Shown: positions 15,232-25,278, counted from the stretch's first letter. The stretch: 64,000 nt of DNA from Bacteroidia bacterium (GCA_040880525.1 JBBDIG010000014.1:1-64000), one strand, 5' to 3'. The notes: generated by a model not told the origin, from the letters alone. A program made the numbers and translations.

Positions 15232-18200
15232 TTAATCTAAAATTTTCAATTTGCCGTTTGCCTCACGTACAAGGGTTCCATCTGAAACCAACATGCGGTA
15301 GCTATAGATACCGGCTGCCAGTTTATCGGTATTATACAGAATGGAATTGTCACCGGAGGGCAGGTTGCCTGCGTTTAGCGTGCTGACTTCTTTTCCTGCC
15401 ACATTGTAAACCTTCACTGTAACGGAGGAAGGTTTTTCCAGTGAGAACCGAAACATCGTGCTGCCTGAAACCGGATTCGGATAAACACTCACGTCTACCT
15501 GTGGCTGGCCGTCTTCTTCAATTCCAACCCTTTGATTTTGAAGGGTAACGATCCTGGTAGGACTGGCACTGTAAAGGCTACCATCAGATGCCAATACCCT
15601 GTGGTACACTGTAATTTGCTGGCCTATAGCAACGCCTGCTTCTGTAAGAATAGAATCCATTGTAGCATGGGAAGCTGAGAATTCCGGAGTTGTACCCGTA
15701 TTCCGGTTAAAGATCAGCTTGGTGAAATCTGCGGTTGCAGATGCCTGCCAGATATAAACAACCTTGTCGCCATCAGGATCTGAAACGGATGACCAGGTGA
15801 CGTCAAAGGAAGTAAGGCCGGCTTCTATCACGATTACATCATTATCAGGAGGAGACGTTAATGCCGGAGCAGACGGAGCTGTATTATCAATAGGAAGCAA
15901 TTGTCCGCGGATCTCTCCTCCGGCAAATGTGTTGGTATGGACGTTTACATAGAAATCGCCATTATCAAGATCCGCTGATTGCTGAGGGGTAAGCCTGAAA
16001 CGGTTTCCCTCGAATTGTCCTCCTTCCTGATTCGCATCTATCCGGAAATTGAGCGGGAAAACAATGCTGCCATTGGTTCCGGTTTCTCCAAGATGAATAT
16101 GGGCGCCTCCCTGTATGGAAGTATCAACTGCCGATTGAAGGTTGCTGAAAATTCCATTTACCGCAATAGAATCAGCGCCTACGCGGGTAACGGTTACGAT
16201 TCCTCTTCCGGTTGTGAATACCGGCTGTACCTCATGCACTCCCACAAGATTGGTTGAGTAATCGCCCACGGCACCTCTGGTGAGGGTTACGCTAGCCGAT
16301 TCGCCAATCGTATAGAGACTTCCATCTGAGGCATACACCCGGTGGTGATAGGTGAAACTGCCTCCCGGAGATACACCGGTTTGGTCCAACAGCGTGTCAA
16401 TCTCGGCATAGGTGAAATTGATGACCGTATCCGTGCCGGTAGGGATCCTGAGCAAAATGGTATTGTAGGAGGCATCGGCAGCCAGTTCCCATACATATAC
16501 TACTTCATTTTCATCAGCATCGCGGACATCATTCCAGTTGACTTGCAGGATCTGCCCTGGTGCTCCGGAAATTGTTTCGGAGGAACCCGGAGCAGGATTA
16601 AGGATCATAGCGGAATCGGGAAAATGATTAGGCGCCTGCAATACCTGGCCGCGCAACTCACCCGAAGGTTGTTGCACGCTGTGTACGTTTAAGTACAGAT
16701 CTTCCTGGACCAGCGTGTCAAGCATTCCTCCTGAAAGGACGAACATGTTGCTGTCAGCATTCCAGAAGCCTGCGCGGTTGTTGGCGTTAGTATCCAGATC
16801 CACGTTCAGCCCGATGGCAACCGAACCGTTGGCGCCAGGGCCAGCACCGTGCAGATGGGACCCGCCTCCGATATTGGCGTTGAAGTCGCTTGCGAGCCCA
16901 CTGAAGGAGCCGGAAAGGACGAGCCTCGGTCCGCGAAGTTCCAGCACGGCTGCACCGAAACCGTTCGAATTAACGGACGGCACCTCATTGAACCCATCAA
17001 GAGAAGCCATAAAATAATGATCAGCATTTGGCAGCAACTGGCCGCGTATTTCTCCATTAGCGTTATCTGTTGACGGTACATTGATATACGTCATGCGCAT
17101 CATAAGAGTGTCTATCATTCCTGATGAAAGCGTAAAATGGTTGGAGTCTGCCAGGTAAGCCCCACCGCGCATGTCTGTGGTAGAAGCGGCATTCAGTTCC
17201 TCAAACAGGTTTCCAATGTTTCCTGCCAGTGCGTCTGTATAAATTCCGGAGCTGGCGGCTGTGTCAAAATCACTCATCAGCCCGTTGAAGCTACCGGTAA
17301 CCGTGAGCCTGTTATTGCGTAATTCAGCGATCACCCGGCCTCCGGCCTCTGTATTTACAGGTGGTACTGCGCTTCCACCTCCGAGAAGGGCGTGGAAATA
17401 CATATTTGCGATCGGCAGCAACTGGCCCCGGATCTCACCCCCGGTATAGTTGAGAGAGTGAATGTTTACATAAGTCAACCGGTTAAAAATGGAATCCTTG
17501 TATCCCTGGCTGATGGTAAAGGAATTGGATGCCGCCTCGTATTCTCCGTCCCGGTTGTTACCCGATAAGTCTACGGTCAGGCTGGTTTTTATGCCTCCGG
17601 CCCTTCCGGCTATGGCTCCGTGAATGTGGGATCCTCCGGCTACCCCTGATGCGAAATCAGAGGAAAGGTTGGCGAAAGAACCGCTCAGCGTGAGCCGGTT
17701 GCCATTGATTTCGCCCATCATCATGCCTTTAGCGCGGCTACGCACGAGGTGCGATTCGTTAAATGGCGCAAGCCCTATATGGAAGTAAAATGTTGCTGCG
17801 GGCAAAACCTGTCCACGCATTTCTCCTGTCGGATACATCTGAGAATGAATATTAACATAAAGCCTTCTTTCCCTTAGGTTTTGGGCCTGGGCTGCTGATA
17901 GTTCAAAGCGGTTGTTGTCAGGATGATAATACCCGCTCCGGCCATTGCCTGCAAGGCTGGCATTCAGCGCAAATGCTACGGGGCCATTTGCACCTGAAAG
18001 GCCAGTATGGATGTGGCTAGCTGTATAAGCTGAACCCAGGTCCCGGAAAGATCCTGAAACTATAAGGGTTGTGTCGTGCAACTCAAGGCTCACGCCCCCC
18101 TGTCCGCGAGTGATGACCATTGGAACTTCGTTCATTCCACTGATAATGGAGTTGAAATAAGTGTGGGATTCCGGCAGCAACTGCCCGCGCAATTCTCCCC

Positions 18201-19371
18201 CCGGATATTGTGATGTGTGGACATTATGATACAGCCCTCTCATGAACAGCGTATCCACCAGGCCGGAGGATACCGGATAGGTATTGGAAGAAGGTAAATA
18301 ATCTCCGCTGGTGCCAAATACACCGGTGAAGGCGGTAAGTGGAATGACAACCGGGCCGGCTTCTCCTGCCATGCCCGCGTGGATATGGCTGGCAGAGTAA
18401 TCTGCGCCTAATTCTGCAAATGAACCTGATATGATCAACTGCTGGCTGTCAAGTTCGGCAATGATTCCACCATGCCCGGCTGAAGGTGCGCTCGGCACTT
18501 CGGTAGCGCCAGAGAGATGTACGCGGAACACAGCCAAAGCCCTGGATATCAACTGGCCGCGAATTTCGCCACCGGGATAAGCTGTTGTATGGATATTCAC
18601 ATAGAGGTTGCGCTCAGCAAAATCCTGTAGTTGCGAGGGCTGTATAGTGAAAGTATTGCTGTCAGCCTCGTAAACTCCGCCACGGTTGTTACCGTCCAGC
18701 GTAGGATTCAGTGCAAACTCCACAGGGCCGTTGGATCCGGCCAAACCGATGTGAATATGGCTGGCGGTATAAGCAGCGGATAAGCCGGAGAATGAGCCGG
18801 AAAGCCTGATCTGGTTAGAGTCTACTTCCACGATAACACCACCATGTCCGTCCGTCAGAACAGGAGGTACCTCATTGCTGCCAAAAATATTGCTCATATA
18901 ATACATCGAAGCCTCCGGAAGTAATTGGGCTCTGATCTCTCCACTGCCATGATCTTCAGTATGAATATTAACATACATCTGGTGGTTTTCGAGCATTTCC
19001 CGGTCCTGGGTGGTGAGCGTAAATCTGTTGTTGGCCGCATTAAATACTCCGCCTCTCATATTCGGATCTAAATCAGCATCAAGCGAAAACCGGATGCCAC
19101 CATTCTGCCCGGCATAGCCGATGTGAATATGGGAACCCCCAGCTATGTTCGTGTCAACATCACTTGACAGATTGCTGAATACTCCGGAGATTTCCAGCGT
19201 ATCTGCAATAAGGGTCGCAGTGATATTCCCTTCAGCAACCGTCAATACAGGGGGCACTTCCTGTGTCCCGGTCAGCTTTCCTGTATAAGTCTGTGCATTG
19301 GCCCCGGAAATGGCCAACCCTAAAATTCCAAAAAACAGGAACACACCTTTGGGTAGAATGTGTAATTTCAT
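15232..19371 (-). CDS. giant secreted protein with eight CHRD repeats and a T9SS type A sorting domain
   Basis: The 1379-residue protein has a signal peptide (cleavage near GANAQ), then CHRD (chordin-like) repeats of about 125 residues starting near residues 28, 157, 283, 405, 530, 660 and 790. A cadherin/Fn3-like module follows (about 915-1035), then an eighth CHRD (from about 1040), a second Fn3-like module (about 1165-1270), and a type A sorting domain (VDVSVYPNPVSGSTMFRF ... AGIYSYRM). Typical repeats read EVPPV ... SHIHIG-AG-NG ... YVNIHT ... GEIRGQL. Repeat 5 has lost EVPPV and repeat 6 has lost the SHIH motif. CHRD function in bacteria is unknown. A terminator follows and a TAGGTTTG box lies upstream. 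Confidence 0.92.
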   Translation of the reverse strand: MKLHILPKGVFLFFGILGLAISGANAQTYTGKLTGTQEVPPVLTVAEGNITATLIADTLEISGVFSNLSSDVDTNIAGGSHIHIGYAGQNGGIRFSLDADLDPNMRGGVFNAANNRFTLTTQDREMLENHQMYVNIHTEDHGSGEIRAQLLPEASMYYMSNIFGSNEVPPVLTDGHGGVIVEVDSNQIRLSGSFSGLSAAYTASHIHIGLAGSNGPVEFALNPTLDGNNRGGVYEADSNTFTIQPSQLQDFAERNLYVNIHTTAYPGGEIRGQLISRALAVFRVHLSGATEVPSAPSAGHGGIIAELDSQQLIISGSFAELGADYSASHIHAGMAGEAGPVVIPLTAFTGVFGTSGDYLPSSNTYPVSSGLVDTLFMRGLYHNVHTSQYPGGELRGQLLPESHTYFNSIISGMNEVPMVITRGQGGVSLELHDTTLIVSGSFRDLGSAYTASHIHTGLSGANGPVAFALNASLAGNGRSGYYHPDNNRFELSAAQAQNLRERRLYVNIHSQMYPTGEMRGQVLPAATFYFHIGLAPFNESHLVRSRAKGMMMGEINGNRLTLSGSFANLSSDFASGVAGGSHIHGAIAGRAGGIKTSLTVDLSGNNRDGEYEAASNSFTISQGYKDSIFNRLTYVNIHSLNYTGGEIRGQLLPIANMYFHALLGGGSAVPPVNTEAGGRVIAELRNNRLTVTGSFNGLMSDFDTAASSGIYTDALAGNIGNLFEELNAASTTDMRGGAYLADSNHFTLSSGMIDTLMMRMTYINVPSTDNANGEIRGQLLPNADHYFMASLDGFNEVPSVNSNGFGAAVLELRGPRLVLSGSFSGLASDFNANIGGGSHLHGAGPGANGSVAIGLNVDLDTNANNRAGFWNADSNMFVLSGGMLDTLVQEDLYLNVHSVQQPSGELRGQVLQAPNHFPDSAMILNPAPGSSETISGAPGQILQVNWNDVRDADENEVVYVWELAADASYNTILLRIPTGTDTVINFTYAEIDTLLDQTGVSPGGSFTYHHRVYASDGSLYTIGESASVTLTRGAVGDYSTNLVGVHEVQPVFTTGRGIVTVTRVGADSIAVNGIFSNLQSAVDTSIQGGAHIHLGETGTNGSIVFPLNFRIDANQEGGQFEGNRFRLTPQQSADLDNGDFYVNVHTNTFAGGEIRGQLLPIDNTAPSAPALTSPPDNDVIVIEAGLTSFDVTWSSVSDPDGDKVVYIWQASATADFTKLIFNRNTGTTPEFSASHATMDSILTEAGVAIGQQITVYHRVLASDGSLYSASPTRIVTLQNQRVGIEEDGQPQVDVSVYPNPVSGSTMFRFSLEKPSSVTVKVYNVAGKEVSTLNAGNLPSGDNSILYNTDKLAAGIYSYRMLVSDGTLVREANGKLKILD

Positions 19372-19413
19372 AATAAATGTAGTTTTGATTTTTTGAAGTT
19401 GTTATTTATGCTG

Positions 19414-19421
19414 CAAACCTA
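19414..19421 (-). promoter_or_regulatory. candidate -7 box for the CHRD gene
   Basis: On the minus strand this reads TAGGTTTG, a full match to TAnnTTTG, about 42 bp before the start at 19371. No clear -33 box. Confidence 0.42.
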
Positions 19422-19501
19422 TCTAAATCAGGTTGCATTGAAGTGGATAACAATGCGGGTATTTTTATGTTTTTTTAACAAATATTTAAATTCCATAAAA
19501 T

Positions 19502-20041
19502 ATGAAACGCCTTAACTGGCTGGTTCTTCTGATGATACTGATCGTCCCGGTTTTTTTCTTTCAATGTAACATGGATGAGACGGTAGCAGAGAAAAATGCT
19601 TCAGATCCGGATTTTGATACGCTGCCGGAACTGAAGCTTGTAACACTGGCGGGAGATACCATCACGCATCAGGATTTTGCGACTGACCAAAGGTTGGTAT
19701 TCGTTTTCGTAAGTCCTGATTGTGATCATTGCCGGAAAGAAATGGAATCTTTTCCGAAGGAAGTCGCAAAACTGGAAAATGCACAAGTGCTTGTGGTATC
19801 ACCTTATGGCCGGGAAGAAGTGAGCAACTTCGCTGTAGAATTCGGCCTGGATAAGCATCCGAAGATCATGGTGCTTCTGGATCCGCTCCATGAATTTGAC
19901 AGTAAATTTCTTCCTGACCAGACTCCGATCCTATACCTGTTTGATGAGAACCGTGAATTTGTTGGCGTTGTAAGAAATAAACGCAACGCAAAAACCATCA
20001 ATACGGCCTTTGAAGATCATAGTTCCGGTTCTATTTTTTGA
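19502..20041 (+). CDS. thioredoxin-like (redoxin) lipoprotein
   Basis: This 179-residue protein has a hydrophobic export signal ending VPVFFFQCNMDE, with a likely lipidated Cys22. The mature part is a TlpA/AhpC-type thioredoxin fold with the redox motif CDHC in VSPDCDHCRKEM and a cis-proline loop (DQTPILYLFDE). It should work as a periplasmic thiol-disulfide reductase. Its last 11 bp overlap the convergent oxygenase gene. Confidence 0.83.
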   Translation: MKRLNWLVLLMILIVPVFFFQCNMDETVAEKNASDPDFDTLPELKLVTLAGDTITHQDFATDQRLVFVFVSPDCDHCRKEMESFPKEVAKLENAQVLVVSPYGREEVSNFAVEFGLDKHPKIMVLLDPLHEFDSKFLPDQTPILYLFDENREFVGVVRNKRNAKTINTAFEDHSSGSIF

Positions 20042-20990
20042 GAAGGCCAATTTCAATGAGGCGTTGCGTGAGGTATTCGCCTGCACTGATGTCAGCGTAT
20101 TGTTTGGGATGTTCAGCATCAATACATGAGGCTAAGCAGTTAAGCGGCATATCGCTGCGAGGATGCAGGAAAAATGGAATGGAGTAACGTGACAAGTGCC
20201 ATTTTTCCTTTGGCGGATTCACTACGCGGTGGGTGGTTGATTTCAGGCGGTTATTGGTGAGCCGCTGCAGCATGTCGCCTACATTTACCACAAGCTGGTC
20301 AGGCAGGGCGGTTACGGCTACCCACTTATTCTTTTTATTCAGAATTTCTAAACCTTCGGCAGAAGCGCCCATGAGCAGGGTAATAAGATTGATGTCCTCA
20401 TGCTCGGCTGCCCGCACGGCATCTCCGGGATCCTGCGTAATGGGTGAATAATGAATAGGGCGCAGGATGCTGTTTCCATTATGAATTTTATCATCGAAAT
20501 AATTTTCTTCTAAATCCAGGTGTAGCGCTATAGCCCGCAGCAATTCTCTTCCGGTATCTTCAAGGGCTGTGTAAGCTTCCCTTCCAGCGGTATTGAATTC
20601 CGGCAATTCCCCCACGCTTATGTTGTCAGGATATTCTTTACGAATAGGATCGCCATCTGTTACTTCCTGGCCAAAATGCCAAAATTCCTTCAGGTCGCCC
20701 ACATTGCGTCCTTTCGCATGTTCCTTTCCCATGCCTGTATAACCGCGCTGTCCGGCCATACCCTCAATCTCGTACTTATTTTTTACCTGAGCGGGAAGGG
20801 AAAAAAAATGTTGTACCTGGCTATATAGTTTTTTCGCTAGCTGAGGATTCAGGAAGTGGTTCTTTACGGCCACAAATCCAACGTCCTCATACGCCACGCC
20901 TATTTTATCTACAAAAGCTTGTTTTAATTTTTGGTCGCCTGAAGTAAAATCTGCAAGATCAATAGAAGGAATGGTCAGGGCATCGGCCAT
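20031..20990 (-). CDS. isopenicillin N synthase-like 2-oxoglutarate/Fe(II) oxygenase
   Basis: The 319-residue enzyme has the two halves of the family: an N-terminal DIOX_N region (IPSIDLADFTSGD ... GYTGMGKEHAKGRNVGDLKEF) and a C-terminal jelly-roll core. Iron ligands are visible as the His and Asp of EHEDINLITLL and the His of STTHRVVNPP, and the 2-oxoglutarate-binding Arg-x-Ser is RYSIPFF. It should hydroxylate or desaturate a small molecule; the substrate is unknown. Related proteins are common as single genes in Bacteroidota, so no pathway is implied. Confidence 0.88.
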   Translation of the reverse strand: MADALTIPSIDLADFTSGDQKLKQAFVDKIGVAYEDVGFVAVKNHFLNPQLAKKLYSQVQHFFSLPAQVKNKYEIEGMAGQRGYTGMGKEHAKGRNVGDLKEFWHFGQEVTDGDPIRKEYPDNISVGELPEFNTAGREAYTALEDTGRELLRAIALHLDLEENYFDDKIHNGNSILRPIHYSPITQDPGDAVRAAEHEDINLITLLMGASAEGLEILNKKNKWVAVTALPDQLVVNVGDMLQRLTNNRLKSTTHRVVNPPKEKWHLSRYSIPFFLHPRSDMPLNCLASCIDAEHPKQYADISAGEYLTQRLIEIGLLKK

Positions 20991-21237
20991 GTGAATAATT
21001 TTATGTTCAAAAAAGGGGTCAAAGTTAGGTTTTCATAACCTGTGGAAAAGCGTTTTTTCTTAAAGGATATAAGGAAAATTAAAGATTTCTGATTGACAGG
21101 CAGTCATTAATGGGAAAGTCATTTTTTCATATTAAAGCTGAAATCTGACAATTGAAGTGCTTGCAGTTAATTCCCGTTGTGGTACTCCTCTCCAGCACCC
21201 ACATTTGCAGCGGGATTAAATTAAACAAAGTAACATT

Positions 21238-21852
21238 ATGACTATTAGAAAACTTTTACTCGCTTCCGTCCTGACGATCTTAGGCTTCGGAATCAATGGC
21301 GCGATGGCGCAAACAACAGTAACTGACACAGTATGTGCCGGTGAAACAGGAACCAGCTACTGGGTGAGCGGAGCTTCCGGCTCCACCTACTCGTGGATGA
21401 TTAACGGAGGAACCAAAGCCAGCGGTGGTACCTCAGACAGCATTACCGTGGACTGGTCTACTACCCCAGGAACGGATACCATGAAAGTGGTGGAGATCAC
21501 CTCAACCAGTTGTTTGGGTGATACGATTACACTGATTGTGGTGAGAATGCCATTGCCAACTGCCGCTATTTCAGGCACAACAGCTTTCTGTTATGGAGAT
21601 TCCACAACGGTTTCTGTGGCGCTCACAGGTACAGCACCGTGGAGTATTACTTATACAGACGGTACAACACCCGACACTGTTAATAACATTACTTCTTCTC
21701 CTTATCAGTTTAACACCGGATCGCTTACATCCAATACCACCTATAGCCTTACTAATGTAACGGACAGGTTAGGATGCGTAGGTACTACATCTGGTTCTGC
21801 TGCTATTACGGTTTATGCCAAGCCTACTACAACTGGCATCTTTCATAACTAG
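21238..21852 (+). CDS. small secreted Ig-like protein related to the N-terminus of the next gene
   Basis: The 204-residue protein has a signal peptide ending GAMAQT. Residues about 27-105 ([19 protein letters not shown] ... YSWMINGG ... [10 protein letters not shown]) form a domain clearly related to residues 25-105 of the gene at 21974. A second beta module follows ([21 protein letters not shown]). It ends [10 protein letters not shown] with no sorting domain of either T9SS type. Small proteins of this make-up, ending in a short aromatic-His-Asn tail, occur beside gliding-type proteins; function is unknown. A 14-bp-stem terminator follows, so the two related genes are transcribed at least partly separately. 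Confidence 0.72.
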   Translation: MTIRKLLLASVLTILGFGINGAMAQTTVTDTVCAGETGTSYWVSGASGSTYSWMINGGTKASGGTSDSITVDWSTTPGTDTMKVVEITSTSCLGDTITLIVVRMPLPTAAISGTTAFCYGDSTTVSVALTGTAPWSITYTDGTTPDTVNNITSSPYQFNTGSLTSNTTYSLTNVTDRLGCVGTTSGSAAITVYAKPTTTGIFHN

Positions 21853-21868
21853 TAGTTTTAAAGAACAC

Positions 21869-21904
21869 AGAGGTGAATGCACAAACCGCAGTGCATTCAC
21901 CTCT
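21869..21904 (+). terminator. strong hairpin, probable terminator or attenuator between paralogous genes
   Basis: The arms AGAGGTGAATGCAC and GTGCATTCACCTCT pair perfectly over 14 bp with an 8-base loop, followed by a T-rich stretch. Confidence 0.78.
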
Positions 21905-21973
21905 TTCTATTCTGATAGAATATTATAGAACAGCGGATGCAAGTGAAATCAGGATCAGAGGTGGAAGGAACGA

Positions 21974-23014
21974 ATGCAGTTAAGGAAAAAATATCTCCTG
22001 TTGCTGGGGTTGTTGTTTACAATAGCGGCCACCCCGATAGAAGCAGCTATTATAGATACGGTATGTGTGGGGCAGGAAGGTGAAGTTTATTTCACGATAG
22101 CCACGCCAGGCACATCCTATCAATGGACCGTGGAGGGCGGTAATATTGTCTCAGATACAGATTCTTCGGCCGTTGTCGTGGATTGGGATACAATACCGGG
22201 AATATTTGACATAACGCTGATATCAGCAAATAAGCAGGGATGCCCCGGAGATACGCTGATTGCCCAGGTTTGGGTGGTAAAAGAGGTGGAAGTCAGAATA
22301 ACCGGACCAGCCGGACTTTGCCTGGGAGACAGCATTACACTCACCGCCAGTGGAGCGGAGATCTATTCATGGGACGATGGAGGAACCGGCTCCACAAGAT
22401 CCTTCAAACCCAATAGCAACATCACATTGAAAGTATCAGGATACATCGGCTATTGCCTGGTGGATACTACTTCATACAGGGTACAGGTAAACCCGGTACC
22501 AATAGCAGATTTTACTTTCTCACCGGACCCGCCTCTTTTAGGGGATATTGTTGAATTCAAAGACAAAAGCGAGGGTGCTACCCGCAGAGAATGGTATATT
22601 GATTCTGACTCGGTTACTTCGGTAGAAAAAGATCCGGTTCATCCTTTTAATGACGCTGGCAATAAAGAAGTGATGCTGATCGCCATCAATGAATATGGAT
22701 GCAGCGATACAGCCATTAAAGTACTGAAGATAGACCAGGATGCCAATATTTATATTCCTACCGCTTTTTCGCCTGATGGCGATGGCATTAATGACTATTT
22801 CAGTATAGCATCTACTGGCCTGGAATCTTTGCAGGTGGATATTTACAACCGCTGGGGCCAGCATATCTATTCCTTCACTGGCGTAGATGGCAGATGGGAC
22901 GGTACGCATAAAGGAGAGCCTGTACCCATCGGAGCTTATGTTTATACCTTGAGTGCCAGTGCTGTGAATAAGCGCAAGTATTATCTCAACGGTTCCATCA
23001 CTGTTATCAAATAG
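21974..23014 (+). CDS. secreted PKD protein with T9SS type B sorting domain
   Basis: The 346-residue protein has a signal peptide (ending TPIEAA) and an N-terminal domain paralogous to the preceding gene (DTVCVGQEGEVYF ... YQWTVEGGN ... VVVDWDTIPG). It continues with an Ig-like module (ITGPAGLCLGDSITL), a PKD-like module (about residues 175-255) and the gliding-motility CTD (IYIPTAFSPDGDGINDYF, IYNRWGQHIYSF, GAYVYTL). It is expected to be exported by T9SS and held on the surface. Function is unknown. Confidence 0.85.
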   Translation: MQLRKKYLLLLGLLFTIAATPIEAAIIDTVCVGQEGEVYFTIATPGTSYQWTVEGGNIVSDTDSSAVVVDWDTIPGIFDITLISANKQGCPGDTLIAQVWVVKEVEVRITGPAGLCLGDSITLTASGAEIYSWDDGGTGSTRSFKPNSNITLKVSGYIGYCLVDTTSYRVQVNPVPIADFTFSPDPPLLGDIVEFKDKSEGATRREWYIDSDSVTSVEKDPVHPFNDAGNKEVMLIAINEYGCSDTAIKVLKIDQDANIYIPTAFSPDGDGINDYFSIASTGLESLQVDIYNRWGQHIYSFTGVDGRWDGTHKGEPVPIGAYVYTLSASAVNKRKYYLNGSITVIK

Positions 23015-23057
23015 TTAATCCTTTTTTATAATACCCTAAGATTTCCGGCCCTTTCCG

Positions 23058-23088
23058 GGAGGCTGTCTCTTCCTATGGAGCAGCCTCC
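23058..23088 (+). terminator. hairpin after the T9SS gene
   Basis: GGAGGCTG at 23058 pairs with CAGCCTCC at 23081 around a 15-base loop. Only a weak T stretch follows (TATTATT), so termination is likely but not certain. Confidence 0.5.
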
Positions 23089-23228
23089 TATTATTAAAAA
23101 GCTATGTATTCTCCGTACTTCTAATTTACAGGTCGTCATGAACCGGTTTCGATCAATGTTGCTGATTCAGGCACATCACTCCTGCTTTTGATGCGATAAC
23201 ATTTACTTCAGAACTCCGCTGTAATATT

Positions 23229-24614
23229 TCACTGCCAGGAAAAGAATGCTGTGGGCAGGGCCAGAAAAATCATGCTCATTAAAAACAGCAACAGGATAAA
23301 TTTCCATATCCACCTTAGCCATATTTCATAAGGAATTTTTGCGATGGCAAGAATTCCCATGGTGACCCCACTTGTAGGAATGATGAGGTTGGTTATGCCA
23401 TCACCAAACTGGTAAGCCAAAACTGCTGTCTGACGGGAAATGCCGAGTAAATCGCTCAGCGGACTCATAACCGGCATGGTGAGAGCCGCTTGCCCGGAAC
23501 CCGAAGGAATAAAAAAGTTGATGATCACCTGTAGAAAGAGCATCGCCTGAACGGAAATGTAGTTAGGCAGGTTTCCTGTAGCTCCGGTAAGCGCATTGAG
23601 AATTGTGTCAATTATTCTTCCTTCCTCAGCTACTACCAGTATGCCCCGGCTCAGCCCGATAATAAGCGCTGCGGCCATCATATCTTTAGCGCCAAGAATA
23701 AAAGCATCAATGGTTTTTTGCAGCGGCAACAAGCAGGCAATCGCAGAAAATATTCCCAGCGCCACGAAAAGCCCGGCAATTTCTTCAATATACCAGCCCC
23801 ATTGATTTACACCAAAAACAAGCAAAACAAGGGATGCCAAAAAGAGTGAGAGCACCAGCACACGTTGTGCCGTCAATGGAAGCTGTTCCTGACGGTCCAG
23901 CGCCAGACTTTCATTTCGGGGCAATCCAAAGACAGGGCTTGATGCAGGTTTTGCACCTACTTTGGCCGCGTACCGCATAATGAACAACACGGCAACCAGG
24001 GTAAACAGCAGCCACACTACAAGCCGGTATTCCCAGACACTGAACACCTGCACATCAGCAATTCCCTGCGCTATACCCACCGTGAACGGATTGAACATGG
24101 CCCCGGCAAAACCTACTGCTGCGCCTACAAATGGAATAGCCACTCCCACAATGCTGTCATAGCCGAGGGCATAGGCCATGGGGATGGTGATGAGAATAAA
24201 TACCAGCACTTCTTCACTCATCCCAAATGTGCAGCCACCTGCTGAGAAAAAAATAATGAGCAGCGGCAGTATGGCCTTCTTATACTGTGGCTTTTTTACT
24301 GAAAACCGGATGAGTTGCTGCAATCCTGCATTGACGGCTCCGGTGGCCGTTAAAATGGAAAAGGCTCCGCCTATCAGAAAGACAAAGGCAATTATGTGAG
24401 CCGCAGCGACCAGCCCTTTCAGCGGAGCCACAAAAAACTCCAGCGGACTTTGGGGGCTGGCCTCCACATAGTGAAACGATCCGGGCACTACAATTTGCCT
24501 TCCATCCACTTCCTGGCGGTCATAGTCTCCGGCAGGGATTATCCAGGTAAGACCGATGAAGAGCAGCAGAATTGCCGCAACAATGACAAGTGCATCGGGC
24601 AGTTTGAAGGACAT
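23229..24614 (-). CDS. YfcC-family membrane carrier (DcuC/AbgT-like fold)
   Basis: About 461 residues with roughly twelve hydrophobic segments. The start used is ATG 24614 (MSFKLPDALV); an ATG five codons upstream (24629) is equally possible. The early motif LPDALVIVAAILLLFIGLTWIIPAG is typical of the YfcC family. Two re-entrant-like signatures follow: GCTFGMSEEVLVFILITIPMA and PSGSGQAALTMPVMSPLSDLLGI. The second precedes a QFGDGITNLIIPTSG motif shared with dicarboxylate and short-chain-acid carriers. The substrate is unknown; basic amino acids have been suggested for the family. It is monocistronic by context. Confidence 0.87.
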   Translation of the reverse strand: MSFKLPDALVIVAAILLLFIGLTWIIPAGDYDRQEVDGRQIVVPGSFHYVEASPQSPLEFFVAPLKGLVAAAHIIAFVFLIGGAFSILTATGAVNAGLQQLIRFSVKKPQYKKAILPLLIIFFSAGGCTFGMSEEVLVFILITIPMAYALGYDSIVGVAIPFVGAAVGFAGAMFNPFTVGIAQGIADVQVFSVWEYRLVVWLLFTLVAVLFIMRYAAKVGAKPASSPVFGLPRNESLALDRQEQLPLTAQRVLVLSLFLASLVLLVFGVNQWGWYIEEIAGLFVALGIFSAIACLLPLQKTIDAFILGAKDMMAAALIIGLSRGILVVAEEGRIIDTILNALTGATGNLPNYISVQAMLFLQVIINFFIPSGSGQAALTMPVMSPLSDLLGISRQTAVLAYQFGDGITNLIIPTSGVTMGILAIAKIPYEIWLRWIWKFILLLFLMSMIFLALPTAFFSWQ

Positions 24615-24885
24615 GTTTTTTCGGGGCAAGATAGCAGGTTTGCCGGCAGTTCTGAATGCTCAGGACCCAGGTGCCATTATTCATAAGCAGCAAAGCCCTT
24701 GATGGGCCGGGCCTCGTTCAGCGAACAAACTGCCAGAAAAATTCTTTGAGGCATAGCAAGGAACGGGGCTGAATATCCGGCAGGTAAAACCGGTTTTATT
24801 AAGAATTGAATTCGAAGTCTGCAAAAATTCAGGATATAAATAATATTTGCGGACTTGTCGGATGGCGATTAACTAAAAATGAGCA

Positions 24886-25269
24886 ATGTACCAACTCAGC
24901 GGAGAGCATTTGGATCAATGGATGAAAGGTTATAAATCCGCCTGGGAGGGCCGGATAGCCGAAGAAGCAGTGAGGTTGTTCACTGACAATGCGGAATATT
25001 ATGAGAGTCCGTTTTCAGAACCTGCATGTGGCAGCAAATCCATTATGGATTTCTGGCAGGACGTACCGATCCTTCAAACCAATGTTTCCTTTGAATATCA
25101 AATTCTTTTTATAAAGGAAGCTATTGGATATGTGCATGCACACGGCCGGTTCATGCGCCTGGCTTCAGGCGAAGAAGTTACCATGGATGGCATTTTCGAG
25201 GTACATTTTGCTGAAAACGGACGGTGCGATCTCTTCCGCCAGTGGTGGCATGAAAAGACGGAACTTTAA
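24886..25269 (+). CDS. NTF2-like / SnoaL-type small protein
   Basis: The 127-residue protein fits the alpha+beta cone fold: an N-terminal helix (LDQWMKGYKSAWEG), the FTDNAEYYESPFSEPACG strand-turn, then strands ending GIFEVHFAENGRCDLFRQWWHEK. Such proteins act as small isomerases, cyclases or binding proteins; no catalytic pair can be assigned with confidence. It is convergent with the carbamoyltransferase gene and ends 9 bp from that gene's stop. Confidence 0.75.
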   Translation: MYQLSGEHLDQWMKGYKSAWEGRIAEEAVRLFTDNAEYYESPFSEPACGSKSIMDFWQDVPILQTNVSFEYQILFIKEAIGYVHAHGRFMRLASGEEVTMDGIFEVHFAENGRCDLFRQWWHEKTEL

Positions 25270-25278
25270 GCAAGCCGC

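Noticed and set aside
15232-19371. CHRD repeats as an assembly-made tandem duplication
   Set aside because: The repeats differ strongly in sequence from each other and two are degenerate, so they are an old natural array.
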